Source: Bradyrhizobium sp. STM 3843 (lineage in GTDB: Bacteria; Pseudomonadota; Alphaproteobacteria; Rhizobiales; Xanthobacteraceae). From it: a stretch of 45,854 nucleotides of DNA. The stretch lies in assembly GCF_000239815.1 (NCBI RefSeq), contig NZ_CAFK01000009.1, positions 35,799 to 81,652 on the forward strand. The letters run 5' to 3'. A model generated the notes under the pieces. It was given only the letters and a program-made list of their open reading frames with translations. It ran no database searches and was not told the DNA's origin. A program made the translations under genes and the position numbers. Below, piece after piece: positions 8,286 to 15,444 of this stretch (position 1 is its first letter; every line of letters begins with the position of its first letter).

Positions 8286-9980
8286 ATGTCCATCCGTCAA
8301 GTTTCTTTTCCCAAAAACGGGCCAACCCTCCTAGACTGGTCTCTCATTGAGAAGGGCATCACGACCAGGAGCGATTTCTCTCGAAGCAGAGAGCACGCCT
8401 TCCACTGCTATTTACTTGAAAATGTCTTCAACATCCTGCCAGACGCAGCTGACGATTACATAATCGATGGCGGCCGCGATCGGGGCGTCGACTTCATCAT
8501 TATTGACCACGAAGCCCGTTCGATCGATATTGCATCGACCAAAGTCGTAGCCACTTATAAAAAATCTCAAAATAACTTTCCTGGCGCAACGATTGATAAG
8601 ATCATTTCATTCGTGGATGATCTATTGCACCGTCGAGACGGACTTCTCGCGGACAGCAACCCACTCCTCAGATTAAAAGTGGAAGAGATATGGGATGCCC
8701 TTGAGCATGACACGTATCAGATACGTGTACATTTGTTCTCGAATCAGAAGCCATTAGCATCGGCCGAACGTCAACGACTCGAAGCACATCTCGCGCGCAA
8801 CGACATCAGTCTGTTCGAAAGCCATTTATACGAACTGTCGCATGGAGTGGTACGAGCTTCAAAACCTAGATTCTCCAAAACCATCAGGGCCACCGCAGAC
8901 AACAGCTTTGAGTATCGCGAGCCCAGCGCACGTGCGGTAATTGCACGACTGACTTTATCGGAACTGTACGACTTCCTGAACGTACCTGCCAACAATGAGT
9001 TTGATAACCGCTTAGTCACCCAGAATGTACGCTATTACTTGGGCAGTCGAGCCCCTGTTAACAGAGAGATACGAGACACTCTGGTCTCCGGTAGAGCCGG
9101 GGAGTTTTCGCTACTGAATAATGGGATGACGATCGTTTGCGACCAGATGATAATGGTTCCGGGAGGATGCTTTCCGATCAAGCTTGTGAACCCGCAGATT
9201 GTAAATGGCGGCCAGACCGCTGTTGTTATTCATACGGTCGGCCGGTCACCTCCTGCGCACTTTTCCGAAGGTTCGATAAACGTAAAGGTTATCGAGACTT
9301 CGGATAGAGAGTTGATCGAAAGAATCGCGGTTGGTAGTAACACGCAGAACCGTATTTTTGGACGAGATTTGCGTGCCAACGATGATATTCAGCTACGGAT
9401 CGCATCGTCGTTAAGCGCTTATGGGTACTTTTATCGGAGAAAGCGAGGCGAACAACCGCCCCAGAACAGCATGCGTATCATCGACGCCATTCGGGCTGGC
9501 CAACTGATCTTATCTTACGCGAATGGGGAACCCACTAGAGCGAAGACAGATACCAACGAGATTTTTGGTGAGCTTTACGAAACGATTTTCAATCCCAACA
9601 AGGTGACCGCGGAGCTCATACGAGCGGCGTATGTCTGCTTTGAACGAATCCAGGATGAGAAAAGGATAGCTCTCGCATATCAACGTCAAATTACCAGACG
9701 TTCGTTTGAGGAAGCCTGGATCATCGAAGGCGCATTTCATGTTCTGTTCATTGTCGGCGAACTCGTTCGTCGTAAGGGACTGGACTTAGCAGATGCGCAG
9801 GTTGCGCTGAACGAGATCGATCAAGCCTTCGAGATTGTGGCTCAGCTCGTGCAGCTGCATCCGAAGACTTCGTCCTACCGACTCTTTCGTCTTTCTTCCT
9901 CGAAGGAACATCTTTTGAATCTCATGCCGACGCTTCATGGACGACCGAGCGCGCCTCGGCAGATGTCTCTTCCACTTTGA
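8286..9980 (+). CDS. AIPR family (abortive phage infection) protein
   Basis: A 564-residue protein from the ATG at 8286, which has GGAAA eight bases upstream; an earlier in-frame ATG at 8250 lacks one. The centre carries the AIPR hallmarks: GEFSLLNNGMTIVCD, KLVNPQIVNGGQT and the basic block NTQNRIFGRDLRANDD. The N-terminus resembles the PD-(D/E)xK nuclease-like region often found in this family (GGRDRGVDFIIID, with Asp69). However, the usual acidic or Gln residue before the lysine appears replaced: IASTK, Ser84-Thr85-Lys86. AIPR proteins are named from lactococcal abortive infection; many members are uncharacterised. It lies 175 bp after the peptidase, same strand, same AT-richer composition, and the two probably form a defence-like pair. 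Confidence 0.85.
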   Translation: MSIRQVSFPKNGPTLLDWSLIEKGITTRSDFSRSREHAFHCYLLENVFNILPDAADDYIIDGGRDRGVDFIIIDHEARSIDIASTKVVATYKKSQNNFPGATIDKIISFVDDLLHRRDGLLADSNPLLRLKVEEIWDALEHDTYQIRVHLFSNQKPLASAERQRLEAHLARNDISLFESHLYELSHGVVRASKPRFSKTIRATADNSFEYREPSARAVIARLTLSELYDFLNVPANNEFDNRLVTQNVRYYLGSRAPVNREIRDTLVSGRAGEFSLLNNGMTIVCDQMIMVPGGCFPIKLVNPQIVNGGQTAVVIHTVGRSPPAHFSEGSINVKVIETSDRELIERIAVGSNTQNRIFGRDLRANDDIQLRIASSLSAYGYFYRRKRGEQPPQNSMRIIDAIRAGQLILSYANGEPTRAKTDTNEIFGELYETIFNPNKVTAELIRAAYVCFERIQDEKRIALAYQRQITRRSFEEAWIIEGAFHVLFIVGELVRRKGLDLADAQVALNEIDQAFEIVAQLVQLHPKTSSYRLFRLSSSKEHLLNLMPTLHGRPSAPRQMSLPL

Positions 9981-10008
9981 TGTTTGCGAGATCGCGCCGG
10001 CAGAAAGT

Positions 10009-10095
10009 GTAGCAAAGGCGGATTAGCGGAGCGCAATCCGCCAACTTCGCTATGCCGCTATGCGCGGTGCGTTACGCTTTGCTAACGCGCCCTAC
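10009..10095. repeat. Palindromic intergenic repeat, family A, copy 1
   Basis: 87 bp made of two small hairpins: GGCGGATT...AATCCGCC at the left and GCGTTACGCTTTGCTAACGC at the right, ending in GCCCTAC. A near-identical copy in the same orientation is at 10906-10987. It lies 28 bases after the AIPR stop and could act as a transcription terminator or mRNA stabiliser. From here to the GFA gene (10096-10279) I see nothing else. Confidence 0.8.
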
Positions 10096-10279
10096 CACTG
10101 ATCACGAAGGGAGCCGGTGGGGCAAATGGGCGATGTCGCGGCTGTGGTCGGCTAGCAGCCAAACGCCGTCCGTTCTCGCCGGGCTCGGCGAAGCATCTAC
10201 ACTTCTCGTCTGCCTGTCGGACCTCGCTGCTCTTCTCCCGAGGTGATCTACCCGTGAAGCGAAGACACGCGTTAGGTTT

Positions 10280-10783
10280 CTACTCGGGCTGTTCCCAAAA
10301 ATGGTCAGTCGCCAGCGGAGAGACCCATCCGTGTTTGAACTGCTCCCATACCGAAATCATGGGCGGAGGAAGCTGCGGGTCGGCGAAGGCGCCTGCGGCA
10401 ATAACAACCCAGCCTGGCCTCAGGTCTGGAATTTCCCAATGAACGGTTGAGCCGCATTGCGGGCAAAAATGAAAAATGACGCGCCCTCCGCGATCGGAGA
10501 TGCGAGAAAAACGATGCGACTCTCCGTGGATCTTTACCTGCTCTGGTAACCAGAATGTGTTCATCCCAAACGCTGATCCCGTCCGGCGCTGGCATTGTTG
10601 GCAGGAACAGGCCGCGACAAATATGGGCTCGTCCGTTGCTTCCGCTCGCAACGCCCCGCAGCAGCAGTGCGCTCGCCTCAGGCGGACAGGGGCTGTGACC
10701 GTCTGCCCCGTCAAGCCGCTGGAACCATAGGCCAGTCTCGTGCGGGAAGGTGTCGTCTCATCTGTCATCGGCTCGTTCTCCAT
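10280..10783 (-). CDS. GFA family (Mss4-like zinc fold) protein
   Basis: A 167-residue protein of the glutathione-dependent formaldehyde-activating enzyme family. Zinc-binding cysteines are arranged as expected: HCCCGALR (Cys40-42), ACSCQQCQRRTGS (Cys59, 61, 64) and FHFCPQCGS (Cys107, 110). The RTGSAFG and GSTVHWE segments are typical. Despite the family name most members have no proven formaldehyde activity, so the function stays open. The ATG at 10783 is chosen because GGAGA lies just upstream on that strand; a second ATG is five codons in. The gene stands alone between two copies of repeat family A. Confidence 0.85.
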   Translation of the reverse strand: MENEPMTDETTPSRTRLAYGSSGLTGQTVTAPVRLRRAHCCCGALRAEATDEPIFVAACSCQQCQRRTGSAFGMNTFWLPEQVKIHGESHRFSRISDRGGRVIFHFCPQCGSTVHWEIPDLRPGWVVIAAGAFADPQLPPPMISVWEQFKHGWVSPLATDHFWEQPE

Positions 10784-10905
10784 AAAGGTCTCCGTTCTCT
10801 ATGGTGTCGGCCGGATATTGCGCGCGCATTTCATCCCACTCTGGCGCGGCTACCACTGAAACATATCATCCAATCAAGTAAAGGAGGGGCTTGAGCGGCA
10901 AGCGC

Positions 10906-10987
10906 GGGGTGGATTAGCGTCAGCGTAATCCGCCAACTTCGCTGTGCCGCTATGTGCGGCGCGTTACGCTTCGCTAACGCGCCCTAC
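10906..10987. repeat. Palindromic intergenic repeat, family A, copy 2
   Basis: 82 bp, closely matching copy 1 (10009-10095) in the same orientation. It has GGATTAGCGTCAGCGTAATCC at the left (two complementary arms) and GCGTTACGCTTCGCTAACGC at the right, then GCCCTAC. It sits upstream of the GFA gene. The rest of 10784-11155 shows no gene. Confidence 0.8.
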
Positions 10988-11155
10988 TCGCTCCATCAAT
11001 GTCCGGTCACATGGAGCATGGAGGGCCGGAAGCGTTTTCCGCCCTCACTGCTACGGGTGAAGGCGGAAGCGACACGCATCAAGACATGTCTTAGACGCAT
11101 TTTTCTTTCGAGGGCGATGGCTTGCGCGTCCGCTCAACCCACCGTACGCGCCCGC

Positions 11156-11419
11156 CTATCCGACGAAGTCTGCCCAGCACCAGCCGCGGTATGGACCGAG
11201 ATGGTAGTTGACCGGACACCCGCCATATGGGCCGGGCCGGACCCGTCGTATCCAGCACGCTTGGCCGGCACGGCCGAGCGAGTAGCCCGGCGGACATCCG
11301 CCGAACGGGCCCGCCGGGACCGAGAGCGGATAAGCCTCCGCGTAAGTGGCACAGCCGAAAAAGGTGAAAGCGAGCGCCGTCGCGCCGAAGAGAGCAGAAC
11401 CAACACGGCCTATTTTCAT
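11156..11419 (-). CDS. Small secreted Cys/Gly/Pro-rich protein (GCG_CRPN-like)
   Basis: 87 residues with a clear signal peptide (about 1-29, hydrophobic run ending in YAEA). The mature part has two short repeats, GPFGGCPPGYSLG and GPYGGCPVNYHLGPY, each with one cysteine, plus two further cysteines. This resembles small exported rhizobial proteins described as GCG_CRPN prefix-to-repeats; the assignment is from recall. Function unknown, presumably periplasmic or extracellular. A GAGGATCCC ribosome-binding site precedes the ATG. Confidence 0.65.
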   Translation of the reverse strand: MKIGRVGSALFGATALAFTFFGCATYAEAYPLSVPAGPFGGCPPGYSLGRAGQACWIRRVRPGPYGGCPVNYHLGPYRGWCWADFVG

Positions 11420-11698
11420 GGGATCCTCGATGGGATTGATGAACGAGCCTAGCCTCTATTGAGAACGAGCCTCTGCTATGAAGCGGTTTGCCCACCACCA
11501 TGGACGTGGTGCTTCAACCCGCTTGCTATCGGTATCCACCTAAGGCTGAACAAGCGCTGAACGGTATCGCTTTGTCAGGGACGATCTGCGCCGTGTTCAT
11601 TCATCTTCCTCCACCGTTGTCAGCTTGTAGTTAAGGTGGATGTATTAACTCAGTGGGAAGCGGAAATGCGAAAGCTGCGGCGCCGCGATACTGAGCAA

Positions 11699-11786
11699 GT
11701 AGGATGGGTTGAGCCGAAGGCGAAACCCATCACCCTGCTCCGACAGATAGCAGTGATGGGTTTCGCTAACGCTCAACCCATCCTAC
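11699..11786. repeat. Palindromic intergenic repeat, family B, copy 1
   Basis: 88 bp. The outer arms GTAGGATGGGTTGAGC and GCTCAACCCATCCTAC are exact reverse complements. Each half also folds internally (GATGGGTT...AACCCATC type). A second 88-bp copy is at 13722-13809. It occupies part of a gene-free stretch (11420-11819). Confidence 0.85.
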
Positions 11787-11819
11787 ACTGCTGCCGAAAG
11801 GCATAGTCGGACGACGTGC

Positions 11820-12149
11820 ATGAATTCGGACCATTGGACCAAAGGCTACACGCAAATCGAACTTGATGACGCCCAGGCGAAGTTCGGTTTGGTCTTCCCG
11901 CCTGATCTCGTTGCACTGTTGAGAGATCGCCGGCCGGTTCGCGGCCATGATTGGAGTGATCCGACCAAGTCGAGTGCATTGATGAGCGAACTGCGTAGCC
12001 CGGATAAGCGAAGCGACATCCGGGGGTCTCCTGCGTTTGTCCCGGATCTCGCTTTCACTCATCCGGGCTACTGGCGGCCGCTGACTGCCCTGTCGTTCTC
12101 GAACCCGAGGGCATTATCGCCAGGTCGATCGCAGATGAGCAAAGCGTAA
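11820..12149 (+). pseudogene. SMI1/KNR4-like gene remnant, truncated by a palindromic repeat
   Basis: The first ~45 codons (to about 11960, ending GHDWSD) look like the N-terminus of a SMI1/KNR4-type protein: YTQIELDDAQAKFGLVFPPD and LVALLRD are typical of that fold, known from immunity proteins of toxin systems. The frame then loses all resemblance, runs through repeat family C (11995-12071) and stops at 12149. The usual C-terminal half of the domain is missing, so this is a broken gene. No toxin gene is adjacent. Confidence 0.6.
11995..12071. repeat. Palindromic intergenic repeat, family C
   Basis: 77 bp starting GTAGCCCGGAT and ending ATCCGGGCTAC (exact reverse complements), with internal CCGGATAAGCG...ATCCGGG and CCCGGATCTCGC pieces. 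It lies within the reading frame of the SMI1/KNR4-like remnant. Single copy in this window. Confidence 0.8.
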
Positions 12150-12318
12150 TTTGCCGACCACTCGGCAGGGGCGCTATGGCGTCCCAAGCGGACCATCTTT
12201 TGACCGGCCGCTAACGCAATTTTGCGCCGCCGGCCGGCTTTTCCGGCTGAAACAAAGTTCCCGCTCGCCCGTTCCTGAAGGGCGAGGTGTGCGTCAACCG
12301 TGAGGACACAATACGGTC

Positions 12319-13686
12319 ATGATCAAATCCCGATTGCTGATCGCCGGTTTCATTGCGGGCGCAAGCGCGATCGCCGTTCCCCTGGTCGCTGCGGTTGCCG
12401 TTCAGGAGTCCGGCCTCACCGGGCAGGATTTCGCGGTGCTCGCCGGCGTGATCCAGCTCGTCCGCAACGATTACGTCCATCCGGTCGGCTCCGACGAACT
12501 GGTCAAGGACGCGCTCAAGGGGATGCTCAATCGCCTCGATCCGCACTCCGATTACATGGACGAACAGGAATTCAAGGACTCCCAGGCCGATACCGCCGGG
12601 AAATTCGGCGGGCTTGGCATGCAGATTTCCGAGCAGGATGGCGTGCCCAAGATCATCGCGCCGATCGATGGCACCCCGGCCGCGCGCGCGAAGCTCGAGC
12701 CGGGCGATCTGATCGTGACGATCGACCACACCAGCACGCTGGGGGTCAGCCTGCAGAAGGTGGTCGACCAGTTGCGTGGCGATCCCGGCTCGAACGTGAC
12801 GATCACCATCCTGCGCGGCAAGCAGGACCCGTTCGATGTCACGCTGACCCGGGAAATCATCAAGGTCGCGTCGGTCAAACCGGAGCTCAAACCCGACGGC
12901 ATCGGCTATATCAGGATCACCCAGTTCGGCGGCGATACGTCCGACAGCTTCAAGAAGGCGATCACGGACTTCAAGCAAAAAGCAAACGGCGGCGTGAAGG
13001 GCCTCGTGATCGACCTGCGCGACGACCCGGGCGGGCTGTTGACCGCAGCCGTCGATGTTGCCGGCGATCTGCTCGACGGCGGATCGGTGGTCAGCATCCA
13101 TGGCCGCCATGCGGACGACCAGCGCAGCTTCGATGCGCCCACACATGGCGACATGTTGCCCGGCGTCCCCGTCGTGGTGCTGATCAATGGCGCCTCCGCC
13201 TCGGCCTCGGAGATCGTCGCCGGCGCTCTGCAGGATCGGCACCGCGCCACCATCATGGGCACGCAAAGTTTTGGCAAAGGCTCGGTGCAGACCATCGTGC
13301 CCGTGAAAGGACACGGCGCGGTGCGGCTGACGACCGCGCTCTACTACACGCCCTCGGGCCGCTCCATTCAGGATGAGGGCATCGCGCCTGATGTGGTCGT
13401 CGAAGCGCCGAAGGATCAGCAGATCAGCGGCGGTCCGCTGCTGCGCGAAGCCGCGCTGCAAGGCGCCTTCAAGAATCCCGGACCGCTCAAGCAGGCCCCT
13501 GGCGCAGGCGCGACGCAGGCCGCAGCGTCGCAAGTCAAATCCACCACGTCGGCGCCGATCAAGGCGGACCTCATCGGCAAGCCCGACGACGCCCAGCTGA
13601 AGGCAGCACTGACCTATCTGGATGCGCATGCAGGCGGGAAGCAGGGATCGACCGGCCAGCAAGAGGCCAATCCCGGACCCAAGTGA
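12319..13686 (+). CDS. S41 family C-terminal processing peptidase (CtpA/Tsp-like)
   Basis: A 455-residue exported serine protease. It has an N-terminal hydrophobic signal or anchor (about 7-28), a PDZ domain (about 95-185, KFGGLGMQIS then ARAKLEPGDLIVTID), and the S41 core with LVIDLRDDPGGLL. The catalytic Ser295 in NGASASASE and Lys320 in SFGKGSVQT are 25 residues apart, as in Tsp and CtpB. A Pro/Ala/Gln-rich tail follows (about 390-455). Members degrade or trim periplasmic proteins recognised by their C-termini. It stands alone; repeat B copy 2 lies 35 bases after the stop. Confidence 0.93.
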   Translation: MIKSRLLIAGFIAGASAIAVPLVAAVAVQESGLTGQDFAVLAGVIQLVRNDYVHPVGSDELVKDALKGMLNRLDPHSDYMDEQEFKDSQADTAGKFGGLGMQISEQDGVPKIIAPIDGTPAARAKLEPGDLIVTIDHTSTLGVSLQKVVDQLRGDPGSNVTITILRGKQDPFDVTLTREIIKVASVKPELKPDGIGYIRITQFGGDTSDSFKKAITDFKQKANGGVKGLVIDLRDDPGGLLTAAVDVAGDLLDGGSVVSIHGRHADDQRSFDAPTHGDMLPGVPVVVLINGASASASEIVAGALQDRHRATIMGTQSFGKGSVQTIVPVKGHGAVRLTTALYYTPSGRSIQDEGIAPDVVVEAPKDQQISGGPLLREAALQGAFKNPGPLKQAPGAGATQAAASQVKSTTSAPIKADLIGKPDDAQLKAALTYLDAHAGGKQGSTGQQEANPGPK

Positions 13687-13721
13687 TTGTCGCGGCTGCT
13701 GTCAACGCGGGTGCGTAGTGC

Positions 13722-13809
13722 GTAGGATGGGTAGAGCGCAGCGAAACCCATCACCGCTCTTCTTTTAGAGCAATCACGATGGGTTTCGCTCACGCTCAAC
13801 CCATCCTAC
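13722..13809. repeat. Palindromic intergenic repeat, family B, copy 2
   Basis: 88 bp, the same length and layout as copy 1 at 11699-11786. It starts GTAGGATGGGTAGAGC and ends GCTCAACCCATCCTAC. Just after the protease stop, its hairpin may end or protect that transcript. Confidence 0.85.
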
Positions 13810-13929
13810 ATTTACGGCCCGACTGATTTGCGCCTGATGTCCAGCCCTCCGGGCGAAAATATTTCTCTTTCGTTTTTTCAGAAATCATGGTCTTATCCTC
13901 GCCGTCCTGCCTCGCTCAAGAGGGACGTA

Positions 13930-14290
13930 TCGCGGTCGTCACGAACGTGGAGTGCGGGATGCGGTGGGCGTGTCGGGTCGCAGCGTGATCTTTTTTGCGC
14001 GGACGAACGACCTGATACGCACGGCGAAATCGTGTGGTCCTGGCATCCCGGTGCTGATGCCCGCGCAACGCGTCAGCGTTGTCGCGACGCGACGAGGCTT
14101 CGCCTCGAGCGGATACGGGGGCAAGAAAGCCGGTCCCCGAGGAGAGCACGTATAAGCCGTAAAGCCATCCGCGCAGGGAATGCCGGGTTGATCCGGCGGC
14201 ACCTGTGGTGACTGCCGCCTGCTTTTCTTGCTGCAGGCGGGCCATGGGTGAGGCCATCACCCGGCATTCCCTGCCCCCTCTCCTATCAAG
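13930..14290. repeat. Degenerate dispersed repeat with a long nested hairpin
   Basis: No credible gene lies in 13810-14393. Within it an outer inverted repeat (14173-14192 with 14256-14274, GCAGGGAATGCCGGGT against ACCCGGCATTCCCTGC) encloses an inner 8-bp stem (CCGCCTGC 14215-14222 with GCAGGCGG 14233-14240). The sequence, including weak ORFs reading RTAKSCGPGIPVL and ISRKAIRAGNAG, resembles a high-copy repeat I recall from Bradyrhizobium genomes that is often mis-annotated as small proteins. The family assignment rests on memory; the hairpin is seen directly. Confidence 0.5.
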
Positions 14291-14393
14291 AGGGTCTTGT
14301 TCTCAGTAGACCTCGGGCCGTTCCGGCCGCGAGAACGCGACGCCGTGACATCACCTCGGCGCCGCACATTTGCTTGTTGCGATCCCGGGCTCG

Positions 14394-15296
14394 TCAGCCG
14401 AGCGCGTGACTTGCGAGCGCGTAGGTCACGGGCTGACCACTGCTGCGGCTTCCGGGATCGGCGGACTGTCGGCCCAGCGACATCGTCAGGACGGTATCAA
14501 AAACGCGTAGGCCGGACTGCGACAGGAAGGTGCCGAACTGCCCCTCTCTCAGTTGCGTATCCAGTCTCAAGAACCGTCCCTCACGGTCCGAGACGTGCGG
14601 GGCCACCACCGCGATCGCATCCTCATCGCACGATGCCGCCACCGGTCCGACGACATGGCCCCGGCCAAAGCGGCGGCAGAGCGCGAACGCATTCAGTCGG
14701 CCGCCGCGGAACAGGCCGAAGCCGACCGACTCCTGAACAAGCGCATCGAGCAGTACCCGACGCGGCACGCCAAACGCCTGCGCGTCCAGTGCAACGATCG
14801 CGGCAAGGTCCGCCTGCTCGAGACGGCGCAATTCGGCACCCGGCGGCACGACATGAGTCTGCCGCGGCACGCGCGCTTCGCCCTGGCACTGGAACACCGT
14901 CCTCTCAGGGCGGAAATCGAGCGACAGATAGAGCCGCCGCGCAGCACGCGTCGCATTCAGACGAAGCTCGCGTCCCTGCTGCTGCTCCAGGACACGTCGC
15001 ATCAGCAGTTCGCCGGCGCCGAGCGACTGAAGACGAGGCGACGTGATGACCATGCCGATGGTGGCAAAGCCCGATCCATGTGGAAACCACATCGCCGATC
15101 CCAGCACGCGCCCGATCTCGTCCGACGCGGCGATGCCGTGTCCGACATTGCGCAGCAACTGCCAGTCCTCGGCGCGGTGCGGCCAGCCGACGCCGATCGA
15201 GAGCGCGTGCAGCTGGTCGAGGTCGACCGCGCCGATATCGGACAGGCGCACCGCGAAGGCATCGATCGCAAGTGAGCTGGAAACGGAGCTGTCCAT
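14394..15296 (-). CDS. Tandem-domain GNAT N-acetyltransferase (paralogue 1)
   Basis: 300 residues from the ATG at 15296, chosen for the GAGGA just upstream; an in-frame ATG at 15344 lacks one. The N-terminal GNAT domain has GVGWPHRAEDW and a QSLGAG pyrophosphate loop (the R/Q-x-x-G-x-G/A motif). A second acetyltransferase-like half follows (LRRLEQADLAAIVALDAQAFG to the C-terminal TYALASHALG). It is clearly paralogous to the gene at 17598-18437, which shares GWPHR-x-EDW and the same ending. It is the third gene of a leftward unit, 148 bp after the flavoenzyme. It probably acetylates an amine or amino-acid intermediate; the substrate is not known. Confidence 0.85.
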   Translation of the reverse strand: MDSSVSSSLAIDAFAVRLSDIGAVDLDQLHALSIGVGWPHRAEDWQLLRNVGHGIAASDEIGRVLGSAMWFPHGSGFATIGMVITSPRLQSLGAGELLMRRVLEQQQGRELRLNATRAARRLYLSLDFRPERTVFQCQGEARVPRQTHVVPPGAELRRLEQADLAAIVALDAQAFGVPRRVLLDALVQESVGFGLFRGGRLNAFALCRRFGRGHVVGPVAASCDEDAIAVVAPHVSDREGRFLRLDTQLREGQFGTFLSQSGLRVFDTVLTMSLGRQSADPGSRSSGQPVTYALASHALG

Positions 15297-15389
15297 GCCG
15301 TCCTCTTCGAACACATCAGGCGCGAGCAGACCGCGACACTCCAACTCTGCTCATCCTGATCATCCTGAGTGGTCGCGAAGACTATCCGA

Positions 15390-15408
15390 ATATGAAGACG
15401 TTTCATAT
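15390..15408. promoter_or_regulatory. Inverted repeat upstream of GNAT paralogue 1
   Basis: ATATGAA (15390-15396), five bases, TTCATAT (15402-15408): a perfect 7-bp inverted repeat in the 148-bp gap between the flavoenzyme and GNAT genes. It could be an operator for a separate GNAT promoter. It does not resemble the GCATAARATGC palindrome elsewhere in the locus. Confidence 0.4.
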
Positions 15409-15444
15409 CGGTGGGCCGACACCGACCCTCGGCCCCGATCGCTG

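Larger units (their letters stand above)
7020..9985. mobile_element. Putative acquired segment: nrdJ 3' end, metallopeptidase and AIPR gene
   Basis: From about 7020, inside nrdJ, to about 9985 the DNA is visibly poorer in GC and uses codons avoided by the flanking genes. The left edge is inside a coding sequence that remains open, so the segment carries a replacement for the last ~125 codons of nrdJ. The right edge is close to the AIPR stop; a palindromic repeat of the host type begins at 10009. I see no integrase, transposase or displaced copy of the old nrdJ tail. Homologous replacement through conserved nrdJ sequence is therefore more likely than site-specific insertion. Exact edges are estimates by eye. 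Confidence 0.6.

Noticed and set aside
9981..10280. Displaced native nrdJ 3' end to the right of the acquired segment
   Set aside because: No CxxCGNF-type coding sequence on either strand there, so a simple insertion with tail regeneration is not supported.
10009..10987. GFA gene as a composite mobile element between two direct repeats
   Set aside because: The flanking sequences are short palindromic intergenic repeats without a transposase or target duplications, and such repeats are dispersed.
10009..13809. CRISPR array
   Set aside because: Repeats are long palindromes of different families at irregular distances, without regular spacers or cas genes.
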